From assembly GCA_037447655.1 (NCBI GenBank), contig JBBHKE010000879.1:417429-481428 (forward strand): a stretch of 64,000 bases of DNA, written 5' to 3'. A program made the position numbers and the translations under genes. Within the stretch, counting starts at the first letter, position 1. Every line of letters begins with the position of its first letter. The notes beneath the pieces were generated by a model. It saw nothing but the letters and a program-made list of their open reading frames with translations. It did no database searches and was not told the DNA's origin. Origin of the DNA: Zygnema cylindricum. Its lineage: Eukaryota; Streptophyta; Zygnematophyceae; Zygnematales; Zygnemataceae. This document shows positions 47,054 to 58,909 of the stretch, in pieces.

Positions 47054-47870
47054 AATGTAACGCTTAGACAATTAAATTTCAATTTTGCGGGTAAGTGCTC
47101 TCACCATGGAGCTCACGTAAAGACAAAAAGTGACTGTCTGCAACACTTTTATTTGCATGTGGTTGCCGCAGTTTTATTACCGTAAACGTTTGCCGACCGT
47201 GTGAATTGCTAATTTTTTTATGACGGTCGAAGTCCGCAAGCGCAGCAATATTTTAAGCGGTTGAAACATTATTTTGAAAGTCAGAGTTGTCCAACCGATT
47301 GACCGTCAAATCTGTACTCAACAAGACTTTATTTGTACCAATATGTACTTCAAACGTACAATTTTTGACAAAGTGATGTAAGTGATTGTGCGCAACCACA
47401 ACAGTCACTGTCATGATCAATTCCCTTTAAAAACTTACAACTGGAGAGTGCTCATTTAACGGCAAAAGCTACAAATTGCGTCACATGAAAAACTAAAATT
47501 TTGAAAAATGTACAAAATAGTACCGATGCATAATGAAGTACGCATTTTAAGGAATTTTTAAAATCTCTAAATGCGAAATGCACGTACTATTCGCTTGTTC
47601 GTTTCGTGCGTATTATGCTATTTGAACAACTATGGGGTAAATCAGTAAAAGGACGCGACGGTGTCCTATTTGTCAAATTTTGTTCTACTACGTATTTTAG
47701 TATAAATATCTTGATCGCAGATCCGTTATAGGCGAAATGCACCCAAATTAGAGTTATAGAAAAATTACAGTAAAATTATTGAGGTTTCATTAATACGGAT
47801 TTTTACCTTTTTACGAATATGCGTTATTTTTTTTAGTTTTTGAACTTTTTGTAACATTCAAAAACTATTC
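47054..47870. other. No recognisable feature
   Basis: AT-rich; nothing supported. Confidence 0.35.
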
Positions 47871-49192
47871 TGTTGTGCATGAGAGACCAGAAAGAGCGAA
47901 CATGCATCACAACCAGCAAAGTCATGCGGACAACAATTTATACAAACGACGAGAATTAATAAAAGGGGAAATGACCCAAAGAGAGAAAGGGGAAGAATAC
48001 TCCCCTAGAGTGAAGTGGACCCAATAACTCATTCTAAGCCAGGAGATAGCCACTAGGCTCTCTGGTCTTTATCACATTCCCTACAAGAGTTATCCCGTTA
48101 CGACAGCAAAGCAATAAATATTCCAACCGGAACAAGGGAAAATCCAATTCCGATAAAAAATACACTCCTTCCAAGCAAACCGAAATACAAACAAGACACA
48201 AACACACAACCAAACCGTCAGGCTGCCCGAGGAAGGCACATCAAGGTCCAGATGTGCTCCCCCACGATCTCCAATTCCACACTTCCACCAAAAGACAAAC
48301 TTTGGAGGGAAACCTTCCGGACGTGGCCTTAGGCCGTGTAGATTAAAAACGAGGGCAAAAAAACAAGGAGAATAGTCTTACTCTATCTAACCTCTACAGC
48401 TAGCTAGCAAAGAGAAGAAAGACACGTGGGCAATCGGTGAGAGAGAGAGAGTAAGAGAAAAGCTCCGCTGCCAAGAGAAAATTCTTGTCCAAAAGCTAAA
48501 TTCTCTAAGTTTGAGAATTAGGCTAAGTAAGAGCTACGCTAAGCCTAAGCAAAATTAGCCTACGTCTAGTCTACTTTACATGCATGAAACTACTTAAGAT
48601 GTTGGCCAATAGGCGGCCAACATCGTCTGACGTACGCTTGACAAAATCCACCGTCGGAGGGTAAAATCCCTCCCTTACTACATGTGCGCTTGAACCTACA
48701 TGGGTTCGCAACTTAAATAAACAAATAAATGGTGTATCGAAGCGTCGCCCGAAAATCGCGATTCGCCTCCTAACGACACTCCACGTCCATACTTCGAAAA
48801 TCGTAGTACTTACGCACGAAATAGAAGGTATCGCACGAAATACTCCAAAAGTGTGTACCTGCGCACGAAACCAAACGTTTAGCATGAAAATAGTACGTGT
48901 TTCAACGAAACATATAAATAGATGAACCGACGTGAAATCGCACGTGCGAACGAAAATTATACGCGCGTGCCAAAATCGTGCGTGCATGCATAAAACCGCG
49001 CTTGCATGCATGAAACCGCGCGCGCGTGCCTTAAACTGCGCGTGCATACCAAATACCGCGCTTGCGTGTAGAATACCGCGCGTGCGTGAGAAATATTGCG
49101 CGTGTGTGAGAAATACCGCGCGTGCGTGAGAAATACCGCGCGTGCGTGCATGATAACGTGCGCGTGAGCAGCCGACACGATGCGGCATGACA
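47871..49192 (-). repeat. Solo repeat of the TG family (Y then X)
   Basis: On the minus strand it starts TGTCATGCCGC (49192), carries about 11 CG-rich minisatellite units, the hairpin GATGTTGGCC...GGCCAACATC (48599-48625) and the Y end (about 48034), then block X ending CACAACA (47871). It has TG...CA ends, flanked by ATTC on both sides (47867-47870, 49193-49196). Confidence 0.7.
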
Positions 49193-49673
49193 ATTCATGT
49201 ACGGATATAATGTACACAATGTACATAATTTTCAAAAAAAGGTTGAAAGTACACCGTGTACCGCTTTTAGAGTTAAGAAATCGATACAAATTCCCATGTT
49301 TTTAGGGTAGTTGCGATAGTCTGTGTTCACATATTCGATGCCTGAATATGTGAGAACTGATTTCGCGATTTCTCAACGTCTTTATGACTTGGAATCAAAA
49401 CTGAGTACTCTATGATAGTAAGAATCAAATATGAGCTTTGAAAGTATAGCATTGCGCCGCGTGGAAAAGTAAAAAAATATCCACGACGAATGCGCAATTA
49501 GGTTGCTACACTCGCATAGGCCATGTGCCTTCTGCCAGCGTGGATGGGAGGCCACCGGCACAGTAGCCGCGTGAATTTTTTTTGACGAAAAATATAATAA
49601 AAATCCGTTACTTTTATACATGAGCACATACCCTAAGTTGTAGTAGTACTTATGATTAAATGGTTTTTATTTT
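49193..49673. other. Unassigned, possible small TIR element
   Basis: Ends near 49301 (TTAGGGTAG) and 49636 (ACATACCCTAAG) weakly resemble the alpha/beta/gamma termini. No gene. Confidence 0.25.
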
Positions 49674-50627
49674 CTAAGGGTAAGTCCCCATGTAATCGGT
49701 ACTTTGATAAAGTATTATGGACTGTAGTAAAGATTTTCCGTGCTACTTTGAAAAGCGTCCCTATGTGCGAAAATGAAATCGTAACTTTGAAATGTGACGG
49801 TTGTAGATGTAGGTACAAATTGTGACGATTGAAGCCGACTACGAAACTTCCAACGATTAGTGACGCAACAAAAACAACGTTATTGGTAGACGTCTAATTT
49901 TTTGTGAAATTGTAGATGTTTAGGGTTTGGTGACATTGTGACGTCATGCTCACTTGTGACAACGTCGACGTCACTGATTCAATAATTTTCCGCCATAGTT
50001 TCCCGATTTCGTTTTTTCTACATTTTTCATTTGACTTGCCATTGAAAAAAAACCTAAAAATTGTCAAAAATATTATTTTTAAAAGTTCTTTCATTTTATA
50101 CCAATATTGTCTTGTCTCATTCTAAAAAGTGTGAGATAGAAGCGATGGTGTGAGAAGGAGAGGGGAGAGGCGACGACGGCGCAAAATTTTGCAAAGGACC
50201 CCATGAATGAAAGTGGAGGTCCGAGATCCCTGCAGATTTTTTTCCGTACATACGCGTGACGGGCACGGAGAAAAATAGCGAGGACTCTCCCTCGTCCTAA
50301 AATTTTAACACTCTTGTGGCGCGTGTGTGGGTCATTTTTCATTCGCTGTTTGGGCGGTACTTGAATTAAAATCACCCCCTCGAGGTGATTTTGGATGAAG
50401 TTTTTTTTTGGGCTCGATTCTCTTGCTTGGGGATCGAAAAGGGGACAACGTCAAAATGCATTCACATGACGACAAACCCGCCGTACATCCAAAGTATGAA
50501 TTGACGTTCACTCTACTTTGGTAAAAATGATTTTCTCGTACGGCTAAAGTTTTTGTCAAAGTTCCTTGAATTTTAGGGCAAAAAGACAGAGAAAAGAATA
50601 TGCTTTAATACATGAGGATGTACCCTA
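49674..50627. mobile_element. TIR element beta with internal hairpin
   Basis: Ends CTAAGGGTAAGTCCCCATGT and ACATGAGGATGTACCCTAA. Palindrome at 50368-50392 (AAAATCACC...GGTGATTTT) centred about 247 bp from the right end. Shares AAGATTTTCCGT near one end with gamma. Confidence 0.6.
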
Positions 50628-51949
50628 ATTTGTGAAGTCAAAGTCAGTCAATGCATTTTATAAACTTTTTCATTTTGTTCCGTGGGCATATTCGTTTTTT
50701 TTTGGGCGTTCGTGCGTGCGCATAGTACGAATGAAACATATGAGTAAAATGTTTTTTTTCAAAATCGTGAAAAATCCAAACTAGAGTTAAAACGCTTAGT
50801 ATTATTTTACGCTAATAATATTTTAACGCTAATAACATAGTTGTTCAAAACGCATTTTACGCACGATTCGAATGCGCTTACAATACGTAGAAACTGGAGA
50901 GGTCGATTTGAAAAAATTGTAAAAAACGTTAATGATTTTTTTCCGTACAAATCCGTACATGCTAAAAAATTTGAATTGAACATGTACCGCAGTTTGTACG
51001 CTTTCCGTCAAGTGAGCGGTAAAAAATAACATATATTCAAATAATTATCACACCTCATGTATACATAGGAACATCTACATCAACTGGTTACGGTATATCC
51101 TCTCAACGGATAATATGGGCGTACGTAGGCCCATGTTCAACTCCTACGAAACGCCAGTTTTTGTCAAAATAAAATTGTCTATCGTTCACAGATAGGCAGC
51201 CATAGCCTCCTTTCTCTTCCTCTCCGAGAGCATGCAACTTCAAAAAAGCAAAGTACAGGCCATATGCCGTTGACATTTTTCATCATTATACATTGCACGA
51301 CGTAACATATTAATAATAAAGAAAGGGAGCCTTCACGTGGTCCCACTCCTCTCCTCGAACTGTAGGCATAGCTGCTTTTTTGGAGGTGCGTGACTTCTTC
51401 GTCAACGGCTTCAACGGCAGTTTACTAATTAATGTCGTGGCGTCGGTAATGGTGTCTTCCTTAAATTTTCACTTTCAACTGTTGAAGTATTTATGGCGAC
51501 TTCTTTTCGAAAATTAAAGAAGACGCCCGCACACATTTTGAACTTACAACGCTCAAATAGTGTGACGCCGCAACGATTCTTTTTGGAAATGTCCGTAGAC
51601 ATGACGATAAATTTGCGTACATTTTCGTGGACATTCTGATCAGTTTACTGAATAAAAAGTAATGATACGTGCATCGAATATTTTCGCCAATTTCCGTACA
51701 GTTTTCATAAATATTTGTACAGTTACTGTAATTTGTCTATAGATTTCCGTAAATTTTCAGTTTCAGTTTACAGTAAATGATTTTTGCGATTTTTTGAAAA
51801 GTCACGTATAATACGTAGAAACTGGAAAAATGGAAAAAATCGCGCGTATTGAACAACTAGGGCTAATAACGATTCAAGGTGTACTGTACAGTATGGGTAT
51901 CGAACAAGCCCCCATACAAGTGGCACAGTTCACCGCGAATCGTAATTAG
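50628..51949. other. No recognisable gene
   Basis: AT-rich. ACGTAGAAACTGGA occurs near 50885 and 51815, hinting at an old duplicated repeat. Confidence 0.3.
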
Positions 51950-52699
51950 TAGTGTTGTGTATCGGTAAGGATTTACCGATAACCAATATGGACCTTTTTT
52001 CGGGTTCCCGATAATCGATATATTGGTACGATATATCGACATCCGTCTTATCGCCGATAAGTAGCCGATAATATCGGGTACTTATTGGCGATAATGCCGA
52101 TAACGATAACTGTACGGACCGTACATATAAATGTACGGCATGTACACGCAACTGGACGTCGTATTCCGCGGACGCGCAGCGGACCCCCTTACTCCCGATT
52201 CCGGTAAAAAATCGCGATTATTCCTAATTTAAGGGGGTTTTCAAAATCCCTGCTGCCAGAATTTTCAAAATATGGCGTCTGGAAATGGCGGCAGTCTGAC
52301 AGGTGTGTTCGTCTGCTTCTTTCAGTCTGTTCGTCTTTTTTTGGAAAAAGTTTGATTCAGAAATTTTACTATGCATTTAATTTTTTTCATATCGATAGTA
52401 TACATTTATAATAATAAAGTATTAACTTATATTGTCTACGTTTATGTGCAGCGCTGTCCGTAAAAGTTTTCAGTTAAATAGATACGCGGAACAAATTCTT
52501 ATACGTGGCATTCCACGCTATATAATGAAAATAATATAATACAGTACTATTGTGTGCATACTATATTTTTAAAAAGTTATCGCCGATATGGAATTTGTTG
52601 GTCCCAGACCGATATATCGGGACCTCTGACCGTTCGATAACCTATAACTATCGGTATCGGTGTTATCGCGATAAGTTTTTTACCGATACACGACACTAT
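51950..52699. mobile_element. TIR element Q1 (GTGTTGTGTATCGG ends)
   Basis: Ends TAGTGTTGTGTATCGGTAA and TTACCGATACACGACACTA. The interior is full of CGATA/TATCG motifs (TATCGCCGATAAGTAGCCGA). TA borders. No coding capacity. Confidence 0.7.
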
Positions 52700-52730
52700 A
52701 AATTTGGCTTCTTCATTTGATTTTTTTGCC

Positions 52731-53709
52731 TTATGGTGTGTTCCCATGTGCCAAAGTAAGCATTTTGTTTTGTTGTTTTGATCAAAAACTTAGCGCCATG
52801 CTGCTTAAGTTACAACTTTACGAAGAAAGTGAAAAATGTGAAAGTAGAATTTGCGTCATCGTCAATACAGCTTGTGTTTTTTGATCCAAGGCCACGTCAA
52901 GAAACGTCATCTTCAAACTTTACATTAAAACACAATGATTTAAAATAAAGCATCACCGCTCCACAAATAAAACAGCGGCTTCACACGTGTTAAATATTTT
53001 CAAAGTTTTCAGACATTTCATACGACGAGTGAAAGTACACGATTTGTTATGTTTTGTCCGTTTCCATCTATTTACGACGAGGAAGATTACACGATTTGTT
53101 TTAATTTGTTCGTTTGCGTCTAGTACTGAATTTATTTTGCAGGTGAGAAATCTTGGAGGGCGCCACTCTAACTCGCAGTCAGTGTCTCTCTCACTTTGCC
53201 TCTCTCATTCACTCCTTCAAACTTCACTGGTTCGCATTCTTTCACAAGGTGGCTCTACCCAGGGCAAGGAGCGGGAGAAAACAATCAGAGTGACGTTTTT
53301 TAACCAAACGAGGGAAAAAAAAGGAAAATGGTCGAGTTTCCAAAAGTATGTTTTTTTATTTATTTCTAAGGAAAGGAGGAACAAGAGATCTTAAAATTTC
53401 CAAAGAGGCGACCGGGCAATGGAAAAGGCATTTATTCAACAATGGACAACATAAGGTGGGAGTGTTGAACGCTGACAATGTCATGCAAAGTCATGCGACG
53501 TCAAAAGCAATTGCAAATAATAACGTGTGACAACATAGATTGTAGACGTCGACAACCGTCACAAGCATTGTCGACATATACAATCGTCCAAACGTAAGTA
53601 ACGATTTCGTTTTTGTGCATTGGGACACATGAAAACCGTGTATGGGGAATCTTGGCTACGATACAAAGTAAGTTCGCAAAGTTACAATTACATGGGGACA
53701 CACCTTTAG
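52731..53709. mobile_element. MITE-2, intact relative of MITE-1
   Basis: Ends TTATGGTGTGTTCCCATGTG and ACATGGGGACACACCTTTAG. The interior matches MITE-1 in reverse, including the block around CTTGGAGGGCGCCA (53152). About 0.98 kb, no coding capacity. Confidence 0.75.
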
Positions 53710-54542
53710 TCCCCTTTAGCTTTTATATTCTTCAAATGTTCTTTATATTATTTTGAACCCCTTTCTACCTCCATGGTTTTCTCCATCGCACTTTTTGAAA
53801 TAAAGCTTTTCACGTTTTTTTGTTTGTATATGTTATTATTAATTTAACACTATTATTAGTTTGTTCGCTATCATTGTAATAGTCGTCTGAGATTTGTATC
53901 AAATTCATTGGAGGTCGAATTTTTCAATTGATCCGTGGAATTCAAGACGCCTCCCGATGCGAAGATATTCGTAATTTGGACCTTAAGTCGGTATAGTATG
54001 ACCTTAACTGAACGTCGACTTTTTAATTTGTTTTTAAGGTATGATGTATCGTTTTGTGCTAGTATATTTATTTATTTGTTTTTGGTGCTGTGTATCGGTA
54101 ACCACTTAATAATAATCAATATGTACCTCATTTTTAACTATCAATAATAAATATATTGGTTCGATATATTGGTATGGAAATGATCCCGATACATAAAAGA
54201 TATAGTGGTTCTATATGACGATAGAAAATATCACGATGATTGACTTGGTTTTTAGTGATTTTGGTTGAGTTTCGCTGGTACGACTGTGATTGTTGAGTAA
54301 TACTTACTAGAGTTAGTACTTCCGTTTTACAAAGTACGTAAAGAGCAGATTGAATTGTGATACTTAACATGACACGATATACAACGAATACAACATAATT
54401 GTATATCGTAATAGTGTATACAAATATTCACAATAACAAATGTATTCGTCCCGGAGCGTTATACAGGGCCCTTTGTCGTCCAACCTTCGCGTCTGATCAA
54501 CGATAATATCGTCTACAACAATTATCGTAATAAGATGTTTAC
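53710..54542. other. Unassigned, with a weak Q-family fragment
   Basis: GTGCTGTGTATCGGTAACCA at about 54085 matches a Q-family end; its partner is unclear. Otherwise nothing. Confidence 0.3.
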
Positions 54543-54953
54543 TAGTGTTGTGTATAGGTAGTGGCGCTATGTATCGAGGGCCAAATTGTCGATATTCAAT
54601 ATGTACCTATTTTTGGGTAACAGATAATCAATATATCGATAAGCTTAGGGTCCCGATATTTTACTGATATATCGTATCACGATATAAAGAAGCGACGTTG
54701 GGTTGCAAAAGCAAATTTCAAAGCCCTCACGCCCCTCAGGCGGCGCGGGTTAGGGTAGTGGAAAGGGATATTTCGTACGTTATTCCGAACATTGTTTTCG
54801 TACTACCGTTTTTTGGACTCCCACCTCATACCAAATATTTCGCGACGATGATTGTTGGTCGCGGAGCGGTCTATCGAGTCCTTTGACTGTTCGATATTGG
54901 ATATATCGAGTATCTATTTTATAGCGATAAAGAAATTCCCGATACACAACAGT
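54543..54953. mobile_element. TIR element Q2
   Basis: Ends TAGTGTTGTGTATAGGTAG and TTCCCGATACACAACAGTA. Interior with CGATA motifs. Shorter relative of Q1. Confidence 0.6.
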
Positions 54954-56744
54954 AATGGGTAGCCTCTAAACATTAGCTTATATGCACCTTTTTTTTTACC
55001 TATTGATAAATGATATATCGTTTTGATAACGGTAAGGGGATTATCGAGGTGTGTTACCATGTCAATCAAGATTTGCACCTATATAGTTTAGCCATCGCGT
55101 TCTAAGAGCACAATTTTTCTCCTATTAGTGCCCAATGAACCACACTGCAATTAGTTAGGAAGTTTTGCCCGAAGTTATCAATTGAAGATCTACTCCCAAC
55201 AGACGCGAGTTTAAGGGAGTTTGAAGTAACTTAGGGGGGTTGCGTATTCATATATTCACCAATCTATTTTGGTTAGCCGAATGTAAAGGTTTAGGAATAA
55301 ATGTACACAAAATAGGTTAATACATTGGTGGGAATACCTAAAACGTTTTGTAAGCCCCCTATAAAGACAACTGGTTTGAATTTTTGCAATTTGCATAACA
55401 TGCTGCCAACATACCATCAAGGTAATTTGAACTAGACCATCTGAACACAATATTGATCATCATCGAATGGACCTTTTACATCATTCTTGTAAAGAGGGGA
55501 GCAATTGTACTCTTGCACCAACATGTTAAAGGTGCTTTGAAGCAAGGAGGCTTTTGATTAAAATAAACATTTGACCAACGGCATTGGTTTATGAAATTTG
55601 AGATTTAGGTGTTAGTGCCGATGAATACTAAACTCCTACATGTTTAGGTTATTGGCTCCATGATGGACCAGCTTCTTTCCCATTTTGGTACGTTTTGGTG
55701 ACATTGCTTACAAATTTACGTTCCTAACAAATATGAAGTAACACTCGTCTAACATGCGAGTTCGTATATGCCATGAAAGACACAGCCAGGTTGTAACCAC
55801 CACCACCGCCAAAAACCAATGGATGGCGCATACCACTATGAATTCACGCACATTCTTGGTCGTATAATGGTGCGGCGAGGCCATGGATCTTTTGAGAATC
55901 CTTTTAACTTTGGTGGGGTATTCCACCGAGCACAACCCTTATAAGCCCAAAGCAATTATTTTTTGTAATGAACTCATTGATAACACTACCAAACTATAAG
56001 TGTTATTACTCATGTGATATTACTCATATTCAGTCTATGTTCAACACTTTCAAAACCGTAGGACCTACGTACTTTACACCTGTTGGTAAACGACTCATTC
56101 CTAGACATTTCAATAATGCAGATAGAAGCACACGTCACTCCTTCAATTTTCAAACATCATACAAGCATGGAAGTTGTACATTATTACGGCTAGTGGTGAC
56201 GAATGTCCTAATTTTTGACTCGAGTACTGATATTCATATTTGATATAAGTCGAAGTCATCTCAATGGTGTTCCTGGTGTACAACAAACAATGATATAAAC
56301 ATAACATACCCACATGGTTTAATCTACATTCTAAAAACATGTAATTAAATCCCTATTTTTGGTGTAGGTTTCCTTGGTTCTAATACTGTTGTGTGCAAAT
56401 CTGTGCATAGTTATCTTCCGTACACGCAGAGTGTGTGATGATGTGCAACATTGCGACTATCAACCTGGTTGAAATATTTATTTGTCCCTTGAGAAATAAG
56501 TGATGAGATCGGGGACAATTCGTTTAGTTTAATATTTTTTGTTGTTGAAAGAAATTTGTGGAATTTCACTGGTGAAGCTCCTAACTTGTATCGATTTACG
56601 GCATGGTGTCTCTTTATCACTAATGCAAAACATATTTATCATTATGGGTCAACATATATTGATTCTAATTTGGTTGTGTGGGCCAATGTTTCGGTTCTTT
56701 ATGTCATAAACATAGCTATTAGGAATGACATTAATTTCTTATTC
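54954..56744. other. No supported gene
   Basis: Short frames on both strands (for example minus 55708-55935 with a hydrophobic run, plus 55968-56243) show no recognised motif. Possibly old exons or flank of the duplicated segment that follows. Confidence 0.3.
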
Positions 56745-57665
56745 TAACATAAATGCGGTTTCTCCCCAAGGAGAGCATTGCATGCACACAAGCAATTTGA
56801 AAAGCTCTTCAAGTGATTTTATGCCAAAATGACACGTAGCAATAAACAATTTCAGGTATGTGCGACCTTTCAACGTCAACATACTAACAGGAAATAAAAT
56901 GATTGATGATATTGACTCAAATTTCAAATCAGTCCGTGACATTTTGATAGGCGTTGATGTATAGAAACAGCTGAAAATGTTCGGAACATCACCCATAACA
57001 ATGAAGTCGAAAGCGAAGGGACTCCGAAAAGATGAACTGTCAGAGATAAATTCAGATAGTCATAACTGACATCGATAATGAAGGCATATGTCAGATGTCG
57101 TATCATATCAAGTGCTTGCGATTTTCATATCAGAAGAATCAAGGTTATTCAACATTAACTCCATTCATGGATCATTTCTGTTGGCAACAAAACTCTAAAT
57201 GTAGATTTTAAAATTGGCTTTTGGTTTGATTTAATTCATAGAAATACAAAAGGCATCTTGCAAACTCCTCAAACTTTCACTCAACCAGGTCTAAATTAGC
57301 ACCCCTAACAGCTATCCTTTGCCAACATTTTGTCAGAAAAACAACACTCAAAAAAATTGTGAGCTCAACACTATTCAAAATATCTTGTCGTCGGAGCAAC
57401 CGTACGACATGTACCCACATTGGCCTCGGCCTCGGCAAGCGCCTAACAATAAAAATATACATGAGTGGCACTCAACCCCTAACCTCACTACAGCTAAAAG
57501 TAAAATCTGAATCCTCAATTTAGAGCTGGAAATTGACAGTGGAAGCACTGCCTATGTGTTGACCACAAGTACAAAAACTAGTGTAGTAGGTCGTACAACA
57601 CAAAACCACCAATTGAAAAAATGGTGCGATGGTTGTGTGACGTGACACCTCACTTATGGTGCTTT
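56745..57665. repeat. Segmental duplication, copy 1
   Basis: Collinear with 58070-58895. Shared blocks include GAGCATTGCATGCACACAAG, TTGGCCTCGGCCTCGGCAAG and GATGGTTGTGTGACGTGACA. Copy 2 abuts the last exon of the PAN gene, so copy 1 is a duplicated 3' flank without the exons. Confidence 0.75.
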
Positions 57666-58069
57666 CATTTCCCTGTCTCTGTAGAATGTACATTCTGTGT
57701 TTCCTTGAGATTCCTACTTAGCCTTAAGACTGTTCTATGCAAGATTTCTCTAAAATATCTGAAAAACATGAAGTAAAATATGTAAGGTTTGGTCTAGTAG
57801 GACTGTCCTAAAGTATTGAAGTTAAGGACCAAAAAAGTAGTCTTACCAAAAATATCTGTTTCCGGATTTTCGGGAAAGTTAGCCGGGTTACAATTGTACC
57901 TCCTGTTTCCACATTCAATCTGGTCAATTGTGATCGGTGAATAGTGAAAATATTTTACGTTCTAACTCCACTCTCTTAAGCTAAATTTCACTGAAGCTAC
58001 TTCTAAAACAATGTACCTATCAGAAATGATTTAAATCCAAATACCTTTTCTTTCGTAATCTAGCAAAAA

Positions 58070-58895
58070 TGTGATTTTTCCTCACAAAGGATTGAGCATT
58101 GCACGCACACAAGCGAATTGAAAAGCTCTCCAAATAATTTAAGGTCAAAATGACACGTAGCATTATACATTTTCAGGAATGCGCAAATTTTTAACATAGA
58201 AAAAATACAGAAAATAAAGTGAATTCTATATTGACACAAATTTTAGCTTTTTTCCGCGATACATTGATGAGAAGTGATACATAGAAGCAGCTGAAAACTT
58301 TCATAAGCTCCTCCATAACAACGAAGGCGAAACGAAAGGGACTCATGCAAGATGGACCCAAGATGTGGGAAGGCAAACATTAAAAATGAAAGTATGCGTC
58401 ACATGTCGTGACATATCAAGTCCTTGAGATTTTCACATCAGAAAGAAAAAAACCTCAAAGCTACTAAAACCATCAATTTTTTCCATGAATTACAAAATTT
58501 TCGTTGTCAACAGAACTCTTAAATGTACATTTTGAAACAGAGTACAAAGTACATCCTCTTAGCTCCATTACAACAATTATACTCTAATATTCTCTCTGAA
58601 AAAATTGTGCGCTCCACAATGTCTTTTCTTGTCGCCGGAGCAACCGTACGACATGTTACCCGCATTGGCCTCGGCCTCGGCAAGCGCCTAACAATGGAAA
58701 TATACATGAGTGGCACTCACCCGCTGACCTCTCTACAGCTAAAAGTAAAATATAATTGCTAAATTAGGGGATTGACAGTGGAAGCATTGACTATTTGTTG
58801 ACTATAAGTACAAAAAACTAGTGTAGTGGGTCGTGTAACACAAATCACCAACTGCAAAAATGGTGCGATGGTTGTGTGACGTGACACCTCACACC
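58070..58895. repeat. Segmental duplication, copy 2 (3' flank of the PAN gene)
   Basis: Ends about 15 bp before the stop codon of the PAN gene; probably includes its 3' untranslated region. Confidence 0.7.
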
Positions 58896-58909
58896 ATTCT
58901 ACCGGCCGC

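Noticed and set aside
48571-49188. 205-codon minus frame with repeated HARAVFLTHA-type segments (and similar frames at 28055-28381)
   Set aside because: It is the CG-rich minisatellite of the TG repeat read through; several frames are open at once and unit length is not a multiple of three.
50091-50559. Short minus frames within element beta
   Set aside because: Non-coding TIR element; frames are not shared with alpha or gamma.
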